The notes beneath the pieces were generated by a model that was not told where the DNA came from, ran no database searches, and saw only the letters and a list, made by a program, of their open reading frames with translations. A DNA stretch of 64,000 nucleotides from an uncultured Bacteroidota bacterium (GTDB lineage: Bacteria; Bacteroidota; Bacteroidia; Flavobacteriales; Flavobacteriaceae), in NCBI GenBank assembly GCA_902544085.1, contig CACCAP010000002.1, positions 62,001 through 126,000 of the forward strand, in the 5' to 3' direction. Every line of letters starts with the position of its first letter. Positions within the stretch are counted from its first letter, which is position 1. Both the position numbers and the translations under genes were made by a program. Positions 27,058 to 35,224 of the stretch are shown here, one piece after another.

Positions 27058-28667
27058 TCAATCTTTGATTTAAATACATAATAATCCCTGTCGATCGTAA
27101 TATCTTCATCATTTAATTCTAATTCTTGAATTTTATTTGTTGGATGTATTTTTAACTTATTATCACCAGCAGATATTTCCAAAGGCATATGAAAACCTTC
27201 AATCGTATTTATCCATTTGTATTTTAGAATACCATTGTGAATACTATATTCCAAAGTAGGTACTCTGGGATCCCTAAGATATTGATCAAAAAACACCTTC
27301 AAATCTATATTAAGCTGTTCATCTATATAATTTTCAATTTGTTCAGTACTAACAGTCTGATGGTAAAATTCTTTATTTAGACCTCTCAGTATCATTCTCC
27401 ATTGTTCGTCAGATTCACAAAATTGACGAATGGTATGTAAAATATTGGCACCTTTGTTATACATATCAGACCCTCTCTTGTTGACACCATAGGGGCCTAT
27501 CACTGGACTTTGATTTCTAATTCCTCTTCTTGTTCCAATTACATAATCAGCCGAAACCTCTTTTCCATAGTAGTAATCTAAAAATAAATTTTCAGAATAT
27601 GCAGTGAATCCTTCATGTATCCACATATCTGCTGGATCCTTGTATGTAATGCTGTTAGCAAACCATTCGTGACCTGCTTCATGTATAATTATGTAATCGA
27701 ATTTAAGTCCATGGCCAGTTCCAGATAAATCTCCTCCTAAATAACCTCTCATATACTTGTTTCCATATGTTATTGAACTTTGATGTTCCATGCCTAAATA
27801 TGGAACTTCAACTACTTTGAAACTATCTTCATAAAAAGGGTATGGACCAAACCAATATTCAAATGCTTCCATCATTTTTGGGACTTGTTTAAAATGAGTT
27901 TTTGCCCTTTCTAAATTTTCCTTCAAGACATAATAAACCAAATCTAAATCACCCTTTTCGCCCTTGTAAACCTCACTAAACATTGCATAGTCTGCAACAT
28001 TGATATTTACCCCGTAGTTATTAATAGGGTTAGACACAAACCAATAGTATGTTTTTGAATCCTCAAATTCAACAACTTTTCTCAGTCTACCATTGGATAC
28101 GTCCATTAAATTTTTTGGAACATTTGCACTAATTAGCATACTATCTACCTCATCATACATATGATCTTTTAAAGGCCACCATATACTGGCTCCTATACCT
28201 TGGTTACTATTGGCTATAAAGTGATTTCCGTTTGCATCTTTTGACCAGGTAAGTCCACCGTCCCACGGTGGCCTAACCGCTACTTTTGGATTTCCTTCAT
28301 AAAAAACTTCAATGGACTTAATTTTTCCTTTTTTTTGTTTACTTCTTAATTTGATAAAATGGGCATTACCTTCTTTTTCAAAGCTTAATTCTTTATTGTC
28401 TTGTATTACTTTCGTGATGTTTAAAGGAGCTTGTAAATCAATTTGCATTCTATCCTTATTTTCTAAAACTCTGTAGTGTATAGTGTTAGATCCGGAAATG
28501 AATTTTTTCTCGGGATCAACTTTTACATCGAGATGGTAATATGTTAAATCCCACCATTCCCTTTCAGGTGTTATGGTCCCTCTAAGTGTATCCTGTCTGG
28601 TGAAGGATTCTTGACTAAATATAAGACTACTTGAAAATAGAACAATACAAGTGAAAATTTTTTTCAT
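27054..28667 (-). CDS. M1 family aminopeptidase-like metalloprotease
   Basis: The 537-aa secreted enzyme has a signal peptide (ends IFSQ) and the M1 zinc site HEAGH (His329, Glu330, His333) with the third ligand Glu352 in WIHEGFTAYSE. GMEHQSSITYG replaces the usual GAMEN substrate motif. It should remove N-terminal residues from peptides in the periplasm. The protein is shorter than long M1 aminopeptidases because it lacks the large C-terminal helical domain. The gene is divergent from the mutarotase, with a 47-base A/T-rich gap. Confidence 0.88.
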   Translation of the reverse strand: MKKIFTCIVLFSSSLIFSQESFTRQDTLRGTITPEREWWDLTYYHLDVKVDPEKKFISGSNTIHYRVLENKDRMQIDLQAPLNITKVIQDNKELSFEKEGNAHFIKLRSKQKKGKIKSIEVFYEGNPKVAVRPPWDGGLTWSKDANGNHFIANSNQGIGASIWWPLKDHMYDEVDSMLISANVPKNLMDVSNGRLRKVVEFEDSKTYYWFVSNPINNYGVNINVADYAMFSEVYKGEKGDLDLVYYVLKENLERAKTHFKQVPKMMEAFEYWFGPYPFYEDSFKVVEVPYLGMEHQSSITYGNKYMRGYLGGDLSGTGHGLKFDYIIIHEAGHEWFANSITYKDPADMWIHEGFTAYSENLFLDYYYGKEVSADYVIGTRRGIRNQSPVIGPYGVNKRGSDMYNKGANILHTIRQFCESDEQWRMILRGLNKEFYHQTVSTEQIENYIDEQLNIDLKVFFDQYLRDPRVPTLEYSIHNGILKYKWINTIEGFHMPLEISAGDNKLKIHPTNKIQELELNDEDITIDRDYYVFKSKID

Positions 28668-28714
28668 GAAAAATTCATTTTATAATCATAAATTTAAAAT
28701 ATAAAATTAGTATA

Positions 28715-29836
28715 ATGTTTAAAACATTATTAAAAGTATTTTTTTCATTATTAATTTTGATTTCGTGTTCAAACAATTCTGTAAACAAAGTATCCATGTC
28801 TGATTTTGGTAAGGCACCTAATGGTGAGGTTGTTAAGAAATTTAAGTTAACCAACTCCAATGGTTTGTCTATGGAGGTTATTAATTTTGGAGCAATTATT
28901 ACCAATCTTAATGTTCCTGATTCGTCAGGATCCTTAAAAGATGTAGTATTGGGATTTAATGATTTTAACAATTATTATGAAAATAATCCGTACTTCGGGG
29001 CCATAATTGGAAGGTATGGCAATAGAATTTCAGATGGCACTTTTTCATTGGATGAAGTTGAATATAATCTTGAGCTAAATAATGGACCCAACTCTTTACA
29101 TGGAGGTTTGGTAGGTTTTGATAAAGTATTTTGGAAATTCATCGAGGAAAAATCAAATAATCAATCACTATATTTTGAGTACTTTTCCAAAGATATGGAA
29201 GAGGGTTTTCCTGGCAATTTAATTGTAGGTGTCGAATATAGTTTGAATGACTACAATGAATTAAAGATAAAATATACAGCTTCGACAGATAAAAAAACAA
29301 TTATTAATCTCACTCAGCATTCTTATTTCAACTTATCGGGCGAAAGTAGCGGTAATGTATTAGACCATATTCTTAGTATTGATGCAACATATTACTTGCC
29401 TGTTAATAAAAATATGATTCCATATGGTCCTTATGAAAAAGTTGAATCGACTCCTTTTGACTTTAATAATCCAAAAAAAATTGGATCAGATATTTTTGTT
29501 GATGATATTCAGCTCAAGATTGGGAATGGTTATGATCATTGCTTTGTTTTAAATAATCATAACGGAAAACTAAAAAAAATAGGTTCTGTTGAGAGTCCAA
29601 AGACAGGAATAAAGATGGATATTTTTACAGATCAGCCTGGCTTACAGTTATATACCGGAAATTTCCTTGACGGTAGCTTAGAGTCAAAGGATAAAAAATT
29701 ATATGAAAAGTATTCAGGATTTTGTTTGGAGACTCAACATTTCCCAAACTCTCCAAACCAAAAAGAATACCCCTCAGTGACTTTAAACAAAGGGGAGGTT
29801 TATGAAACAGAGACAATCTATAAGTTTTCCTATTAG
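28715..29836 (+). CDS. Aldose 1-epimerase (galactose mutarotase), lipoprotein
   Basis: A 373-aa enzyme with a lipoprotein signal (ILISCSN) that should interconvert alpha and beta anomers of hexoses. Motifs include NFGAIITNL, GRYGNRI, NGPNSLHGG, the catalytic His in NLTQHSYFNLSGE and the catalytic Glu in FCLETQHFPNSP. Export to the periplasm or outer surface is common for Bacteroidota mutarotases that work with glycan uptake. No sugar operon is next to it; the SSS transporter is about 9 kb away. Confidence 0.88.
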   Translation: MFKTLLKVFFSLLILISCSNNSVNKVSMSDFGKAPNGEVVKKFKLTNSNGLSMEVINFGAIITNLNVPDSSGSLKDVVLGFNDFNNYYENNPYFGAIIGRYGNRISDGTFSLDEVEYNLELNNGPNSLHGGLVGFDKVFWKFIEEKSNNQSLYFEYFSKDMEEGFPGNLIVGVEYSLNDYNELKIKYTASTDKKTIINLTQHSYFNLSGESSGNVLDHILSIDATYYLPVNKNMIPYGPYEKVESTPFDFNNPKKIGSDIFVDDIQLKIGNGYDHCFVLNNHNGKLKKIGSVESPKTGIKMDIFTDQPGLQLYTGNFLDGSLESKDKKLYEKYSGFCLETQHFPNSPNQKEYPSVTLNKGEVYETETIYKFSY

Positions 29837-29837
29837 T

Positions 29838-30272
29838 TTAGTTCTTAATGGCTATTGCATCGTGCATGATGTATACTCCACTGCTAATATCAATCCTATT
29901 TAACTCTAGTCTTCCAGTTACTGTAACCAATTCATCCATTAAGAAGGATTCATGACCTGGTTTTAATCTTAATTCAATGGCCGATTCAGGACCACCGTAT
30001 CCACAAAAAAAACAATCGGCATAAGGGTTTTGAGATAGAACATATATATCCTCATCAGGTGATAATGTTAGCATAAATCCAGTAATTCTAACTTCTTTAT
30101 TATCAAGTTCTTCAACAGATTTTCCAAAATATGGTGTTTGATAGTAACCATCTACATCTTCCCTATACTCAGACTTATAATATACGTCCCTTAATTTAAT
30201 CCAATCTATATCAATTTGAGATATCAAATCAGAGCTAAAAAAAATAAAAAGTATTAATATGAGCTTATTCAT
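29838..30272 (-). CDS. DUF3299-like secreted protein of metal ABC locus
   Basis: A 144-aa protein with a signal peptide (ends DLISQ) and a single OB-like segment: NKEVRITGFMLTL, then CFFC (Cys87, Cys90) in ADCFFCGYGGPESAIEL, and VTVTGRLELN. This matches the DUF3299 type in layout. In gammaproteobacteria such proteins accompany zinc-regulated ABC transporters (recalled from the literature on Zrg-like loci). Its ATG overlaps the permease stop by 8 bases. The exact role is unknown. Confidence 0.65.
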   Translation of the reverse strand: MNKLILILFIFFSSDLISQIDIDWIKLRDVYYKSEYREDVDGYYQTPYFGKSVEELDNKEVRITGFMLTLSPDEDIYVLSQNPYADCFFCGYGGPESAIELRLKPGHESFLMDELVTVTGRLELNRIDISSGVYIMHDAIAIKN

Positions 30273-31521
30273 CGGTCAATGTCTTTGAGATATTCATGTT
30301 GTATACACTGTAAGCAGGAACAATACATGCAAAAATACCAATTGAAATTGAGAAAATTAACAGTATCAATTCTTGAATTGATAGAAATATAGGAATTGAA
30401 ATGGAATAATTTAAACTTTCTTCTAATAAACTGGAGGTAATTAATATCCCAAAGCGAGAAAGAATTATACCACCAAAGAATCCAATTAGACATAATATGA
30501 TGCTTTCGTAGAATAACATCAAAGATGTTTGAATTTTTGTTCCACCAATTGTTCTAATTAATGCCATTTCATACCTTCTTTCTCTCAGAGAGTTCAATAA
30601 ATTTAGAAACAAACTGAGTCCAGACACAAACATTATCAAATAAGCCAAATAAGTTAGCGTTTCAAAACCAATTCCAAAAATTTTAAATAATCTGGAAATT
30701 TCATAAGATGGAACTGCAGCTTGCATATTGGTCTCCTCATTTATGTATCTGGGGAAGCTTATTATATTCATTGGGCTATCAAATTTGATTAAAATTGATG
30801 TAATTTCTTTTCCATCCTCATCTCCTTGGTCGTGTTCATCATAATGCTCATGGTCATGTTCATCATCATGCTCATGGTCGTGTTCATCATCATGCTCATG
30901 GTCATGTTCATCGTGGATATCCCACACACTTTCAAGTGATGTAAGAATTAACTGATCAGCTACAGATCCAGAATACTCCAAAATACCAACAACTTCAAAT
31001 ACAGAGTCTTCGTGAGACTCACCATAATCTCCCAGTCCGTGTGAACTAGTGAATTCATCACCGATTTTTAAATCTAGAATTTGAGCAGCTTTTTTTCCAA
31101 CTACTGCTTCCAAACTTTTTTCCCAAACCCTACCATTTTCAATATTACAATTGTATAATTCTAAAAAACTCTTTTCAGTACCAACAATCTTAAATCCTTT
31201 GTGATTGTCTCCAAATGAAAGTTTGGTGCTATTTTTCACCATTCGGTTGTTTGTAATGGATTTTGCGTCTGCCAAACTAATATTACCTGTAGGAGAATCC
31301 ACATGATAAACAGATGATAAAATTAATTGCAAAGGGCTACCCTTGGCCCCAACAACCATGTCAATTCCTTTTAGATTATTGTTCATTTGATTTTCGATTG
31401 ATGAATTGACATGAATCAATATTGAAATTATACCTACGGCAAGTGTAAGCAAAACTATACTAAGAATTGTACCCACTGGTTTGTGAAAAATATTTTTAAA
31501 ACTTAGTTTAAAAATGTTCAT
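30265..31521 (-). CDS. ABC transporter permease (FtsX/MacB type) with His-rich loop
   Basis: A 418-aa permease with the FtsX-like layout: an N-terminal TM helix (about residues 17-38), a large extracytoplasmic domain (about 40-270), then three C-terminal TM helices with the ERRYEMALIRTIGGT signature. Residues 201-237 form a His/Asp/Glu tract built from an 8-residue repeat (DEHDHEHD), inside the periplasmic domain. The tract likely binds a divalent metal such as zinc (inference). The gene overlaps the ATPase by 4 bases and the DUF3299-like gene by 8. Confidence 0.85.
   Translation of the reverse strand: MNIFKLSFKNIFHKPVGTILSIVLLTLAVGIISILIHVNSSIENQMNNNLKGIDMVVGAKGSPLQLILSSVYHVDSPTGNISLADAKSITNNRMVKNSTKLSFGDNHKGFKIVGTEKSFLELYNCNIENGRVWEKSLEAVVGKKAAQILDLKIGDEFTSSHGLGDYGESHEDSVFEVVGILEYSGSVADQLILTSLESVWDIHDEHDHEHDDEHDHEHDDEHDHEHYDEHDQGDEDGKEITSILIKFDSPMNIISFPRYINEETNMQAAVPSYEISRLFKIFGIGFETLTYLAYLIMFVSGLSLFLNLLNSLRERRYEMALIRTIGGTKIQTSLMLFYESIILCLIGFFGGIILSRFGILITSSLLEESLNYSISIPIFLSIQELILLIFSISIGIFACIVPAYSVYNMNISKTLTDE
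30826..30912 (-). repeat. 24-bp tandem repeat encoding DEHDHEHD
   Basis: Three full copies and one partial copy of a 24-base unit encode residues 204-232 of the permease. The units are very similar but not identical. Such arrays can expand or contract by slippage. Confidence 0.85.
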
Positions 31522-32138
31522 AAGGACAAAGTATTTTTAAAATGTTTTTTCAACCTGTAGTCGTGTGTTATGATTATTAATTTTGCTTTATATTTTGCAG
31601 CTTGATTCTTTAAGAGATTAATAACTTTATCACAATTCAAATCATCTAAACTCGACGTTGGCTCATCAGCTAAAATTAACTTTGGCGAATTAACAATTGC
31701 TAACGCTATTGCAACTCTTTGTTTTTCACCTTGGCTTAAGTTCAGGGTTTTTTTGTTGGCTTTATCCACAATTCCTAAACTTTCTAACAAAGAACTAATT
31801 CTTGTTTTGTCAATTTTTTTTGAGATATATTGAGCCAATTGTAAATTTTCTTTAACTGTTAGAGAGTTGATAAAATGAGGTTTTTGAAAAACAATACCAA
31901 TATTTTTACCCCTAAATCGATCCATCTCGCTCATTGTCAATTTAGATATTGGAGTTCCTATTAAATCAATTTCACCTTCTAAGGGTTTTAATAATCCAGA
32001 AAGTAGGTGAAGAAAAGTAGTTTTACCAACTCCAGATGCCCCCAATATTAAAAGATTTTCTTTTGATGTTTTCATATCAGGGAAACTCAACTCTGAGTCG
32101 TCATCATATTTAAATCTTAAATTTTTTGTTTCTAACAT
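31518..32138 (-). CDS. ABC transporter ATP-binding protein
   Basis: A 206-aa ATPase of the MacB/LolD type. Walker A is GASGVGKT (residues 33-40), the Q-loop glutamine is Gln85, the signature is LSQGEKQR (134-141), Walker B is LILADEP (154-160), and the H-loop His is in IITHD. It drives the FtsX-like permease next to it. The partner is encoded by the overlapping gene (4-base ATGA), giving a complete two-component system plus a secreted accessory protein. Confidence 0.9.
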   Translation of the reverse strand: MLETKNLRFKYDDDSELSFPDMKTSKENLLILGASGVGKTTFLHLLSGLLKPLEGEIDLIGTPISKLTMSEMDRFRGKNIGIVFQKPHFINSLTVKENLQLAQYISKKIDKTRISSLLESLGIVDKANKKTLNLSQGEKQRVAIALAIVNSPKLILADEPTSSLDDLNCDKVINLLKNQAAKYKAKLIIITHDYRLKKHFKNTLSL

Positions 32139-32155
32139 CTTGTCAAAATTAAAAC

Positions 32156-32941
32156 TTATAATGATTTAATTAAACCCCCGTCAATTGCTATGTTAATACC
32201 ATTAATATAGCTTGCGTAATCAGAGCTTAAAAAAGTTGCTAGGTATCCAAATTCTTTTGGATTTCCAATCCTTTTCGCTGGTACTTGATTTTTCATTGCA
32301 TCAAAAACTTCTTCAACTTTTATGCCCATTTTTTTTGCCTTTTCTGAGTTAAGTTGTTCAAGCCTTTCGGTATTAAAATATCCAGTTAAAATATTATTTA
32401 CGGTTATATTTGACTTCGCAACTTCATTGGATAAAGTTTTACCCCAAGTAGTTAATGCTGATCTAATAGTATTGGAAAGCGCTAAGTATCTTAGGGGTTC
32501 TTTGACAGAGACGGATGCCATATTTATAATCCTTCCCCATTCATTTTTTTTCATATTTTTTAATGCCAAAGTGGTTGTTAATACAATATTTTTAAATAAT
32601 AAATCAAAGGCATTTTGGTAATCATTTATGGATACACTGTTGACATCTCCAGCTATTGGCCCTTGTGTATTGTTGACTAAAATATCAATAGTGTTAACGT
32701 CAAAATATTCTGAAATTTTTTTCGCGTAACTTTCATGGTCATTATAATTACACACTAAAAATTTATGTTTTAAAGCCGTCTTTTTATTAAGGGCTAAAAC
32801 TCTTTCTTTTAATAATAGTTCATTACTTGAGACAATTGTTACTTGCGCACCCGATAGGGCTAATTGTTCGGCAACTGCAAAGCCTAAGCCTTTACTACTT
32901 CCTCCAATTAATGCCTTTTTATTTTGTAATGAAATTTTCAC
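32156..32941 (-). CDS. Short-chain dehydrogenase/reductase (non-canonical active site)
   Basis: The 261-aa protein has a Rossmann motif (GGSSKGLGFA near the N-terminus), the NNTQGP segment and a C-terminal IAIDGGLIKSL tail, as in SDRs. The active-site region reads NMASVSVKEPLRYLALSNTIRSA, so the usual YxxxK is absent; an LSNxxR subgroup of SDRs with this pattern exists. The start is a GTG 3 bases after the cupin stop. The substrate is unknown and catalysis is uncertain. Confidence 0.8.
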   Translation of the reverse strand: MKISLQNKKALIGGSSKGLGFAVAEQLALSGAQVTIVSSNELLLKERVLALNKKTALKHKFLVCNYNDHESYAKKISEYFDVNTIDILVNNTQGPIAGDVNSVSINDYQNAFDLLFKNIVLTTTLALKNMKKNEWGRIINMASVSVKEPLRYLALSNTIRSALTTWGKTLSNEVAKSNITVNNILTGYFNTERLEQLNSEKAKKMGIKVEEVFDAMKNQVPAKRIGNPKEFGYLATFLSSDYASYINGINIAIDGGLIKSL

Positions 32942-32944
32942 TTA

Positions 32945-33256
32945 TTACATATAATCTTCTCTAACAGGACTGAAAACATCCATAAGCTTACAGTCTGTTA
33001 ATGCCTCACCTTCATGACTAACATTTGATGAAATGACAACATAATCATTTTTCTTGTAAACTTTACTTTTTCCCTCAACAGTCAATCTAAACTCGCCCTC
33101 TAAAACATACATTATTTGCTCATGTATATGAGAATGTTCTGGTACAACTGCCCCTTTTTTTACTTCCCAAAATGCCCAGCTTATGTTTTTTCCGTGAATT
33201 AATTTTCCCTTTAAACCTGGAAATACTTCCTTATATTTCAAATTACTTACGTTCAT
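32945..33256 (-). CDS. Cupin-domain protein
   Basis: The 103-aa single-domain cupin contains the metal-binding motif PEHSHIHEQ (His41, His43, with Glu46), the GEF turn and a later His81 in VSHEGEAL. Such small cupins bind metal and may act as enzymes or sensors; the function cannot be read. It is packed between OsmC and SDR genes with gaps of 1 and 3 bases, so it is part of the same transcript. Confidence 0.85.
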   Translation of the reverse strand: MNVSNLKYKEVFPGLKGKLIHGKNISWAFWEVKKGAVVPEHSHIHEQIMYVLEGEFRLTVEGKSKVYKKNDYVVISSNVSHEGEALTDCKLMDVFSPVREDYM

Positions 33257-33257
33257 A

Positions 33258-33674
33258 TTAGCATATTTTATTGTTAACTATCACGCTGTATGTAATTTCT
33301 GCAGTTGCTTCTAAAGTTTTGGAGACTGAACAATACTTTTCAAAAGAAAGTTGTGCTGCTTTCATGGCCTTTTTTGGATCCACATTACCATCAATGTAGA
33401 CATCAGCATGAATTTTTTTAAAAATTGCAGGTGGTTCCTTTTTCTCCCTAAAACCATTTACTTTAATTCTAAGATCTTTGAAATTTTGCTTCTGTTTTTT
33501 TAAAATTGAAATAATATCAATACTACTGCATCCAGCTATTCCCATTAATAACAATTCCATTGGACTTACACCTTTTGGCTCTAAATTACTTTTATCATCG
33601 ATTTCAATATAATTACCATTTAAATTTTCAATTTTTGAATGATAATTATCAATATGAGTGAGCTTAATTTCCAT
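33258..33674 (-). CDS. OsmC/Ohr family protein
   Basis: The 138-aa protein carries the two redox cysteines expected for OsmC-type peroxidases: Cys49 in MGIAGCSSID and Cys115 in FEKYCSVSKTL. Members reduce organic hydroperoxides. It lies one base from the cupin gene and one from the M81 gene, so all three are likely co-transcribed. Length and motif order are typical. Confidence 0.85.
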   Translation of the reverse strand: MEIKLTHIDNYHSKIENLNGNYIEIDDKSNLEPKGVSPMELLLMGIAGCSSIDIISILKKQKQNFKDLRIKVNGFREKKEPPAIFKKIHADVYIDGNVDPKKAMKAAQLSFEKYCSVSKTLEATAEITYSVIVNNKIC

Positions 33675-33675
33675 T

Positions 33676-35217
33676 TTAATTCGATTTTGGTATTAGTTTA
33701 GCACTCAAGTCTGGATTATCAATTTTGGTATCCAATGGAAAAACTGGTCTTACGATTTCTTTGTAGTCCAACCTCAGTAAATCTTGATCTACTCCGCCTG
33801 GAGTTAATGCCATAACCCAATCACCTCGAATTTCATATAGTTCAGGAACTAAGTAACCAATTTTTACAATTAAAATGTCTGTGCTTTTTGGCTCAAGGTC
33901 AAGTTTTTTAAAATCAGAAATATAATGATATGGTTTTCTTCTATTTGTTACAATTATATTAATATTATTCACTTTAACAACAACCTCTGCATCAGCATTC
34001 ATATCTCCCATTTTAACAGACTTAAGAATTCCTTTTAATAAAATTGGAGGAGAAAATCTGTCATCATACATGGCACCTACATATCCAAAAACTTCATCCC
34101 CAATTTTTGTATTTAAAGCATTTTTGATCAAATCTGGCCCAGGTATAGACGCATATATTACTTCTGGACCATTTACTTTATTAAGATTACTGTTTGTTAA
34201 AATTTTATTCAAAGTCCAAGTTACATCACCTGAACCTCCGGCTGTAGGATTGTCACCCATATCACTGATTATAAATGGTTTGTTGTCCTTTTTTTCCTTT
34301 AAATACAACATTGCTTGTTCAATACTATTTTCAAGTGATGTTGTGGGGGCCACAAACTCAAAATCATTCCTAATTGACCAAAAATAATTAGCCAGCTCCT
34401 CAGTAGCTCCGATAACATTTTCTTTATTGTCTCCAATAGTTACGACTGCTGCCCGGTTTCTTGGTTTATCTCCCCAGGCATAACCTGTCCATATACCAAC
34501 ATCAATTACCCCTTTTTTATCAACCAACTCATCAATTTTTCCATACAATGATTTTCCAGGTTCTACGCGAGTACTAGTTTTTTCACCAGGAAGAAGAATT
34601 GGGACATCTGACCAAGCTTTATATTTAGGTTTACCTTTTCCATTCTCAAGTCTGGTTATTAAATTATCGAATGATCTTTGTTTTGTATCCATAGCATCTT
34701 CATGTGGTGCCTTTCTGTAACAAGTTATCAAGTCAGTATTTTTAATTAAATCATACGACACATTCCCATGTAAATCCATTGTTGTTGATATAATTGTTTT
34801 TTTACCAACAATATTTCTAATTCTTTTGATGAAATCTCCTTCAGGGTCATCCATACCCTCAACATTCATTGCACCATGAAGATCAAGAATTAACCCATCT
34901 AGTGGTAAAGTTTGTTTTGTAATCTGAAGGATTTGTAGGACCATTGATTCATAGGCTGACCTACTAACGACACCACCAGGTAGTGCTCTTGCAGTCATGC
35001 TTGGAAACCAGTCAGCTTTATCAATGTAACTCTGATCAAAAAATGAATAATTAGAGAAAATTTCTGAACTGTATTTTATGTTAAAGTTTTTTTCTGTTGA
35101 ACTAATTGGTGAAAAAGTACTAGCTTCAATCCAAATTCCAGCTATACCAATCCTAGGCTTAATGTTCTTACTATTACATGATATAAAAATTAGAAAGAGG
35201 ATTAAAATTTTTTTCAA
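33676..35217 (-). CDS. M81 family metallopeptidase (MlrC-like) lipoprotein
   Basis: The 513-aa protein belongs to the MlrC (microcystinase C) group, shown by DGLILDLHGAMNVEG, TTMDLHGNVS, ACH-like CYRKAPHEDAMDT, and the C-terminal DMGDNPTAGGSGD motif. Most members have no proven substrate; the name comes from degradation of linear microcystin. I use the TTG at 35217 (MKKILILFLIFISCNSK), which gives a lipoprotein signal and a 7-base gap. The longer frame would overlap the preceding gene by about 40 bases and lack a signal peptide. Confidence 0.82.
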   Translation of the reverse strand: MKKILILFLIFISCNSKNIKPRIGIAGIWIEASTFSPISSTEKNFNIKYSSEIFSNYSFFDQSYIDKADWFPSMTARALPGGVVSRSAYESMVLQILQITKQTLPLDGLILDLHGAMNVEGMDDPEGDFIKRIRNIVGKKTIISTTMDLHGNVSYDLIKNTDLITCYRKAPHEDAMDTKQRSFDNLITRLENGKGKPKYKAWSDVPILLPGEKTSTRVEPGKSLYGKIDELVDKKGVIDVGIWTGYAWGDKPRNRAAVVTIGDNKENVIGATEELANYFWSIRNDFEFVAPTTSLENSIEQAMLYLKEKKDNKPFIISDMGDNPTAGGSGDVTWTLNKILTNSNLNKVNGPEVIYASIPGPDLIKNALNTKIGDEVFGYVGAMYDDRFSPPILLKGILKSVKMGDMNADAEVVVKVNNINIIVTNRRKPYHYISDFKKLDLEPKSTDILIVKIGYLVPELYEIRGDWVMALTPGGVDQDLLRLDYKEIVRPVFPLDTKIDNPDLSAKLIPKSN

Positions 35218-35224
35218 CTTAATA

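Noticed and set aside
30811..30921. His-rich run as a frameshift or sequencing artefact
   Set aside because: The frame stays open on both sides, the repeat is in phase and the flanking domain continues normally.
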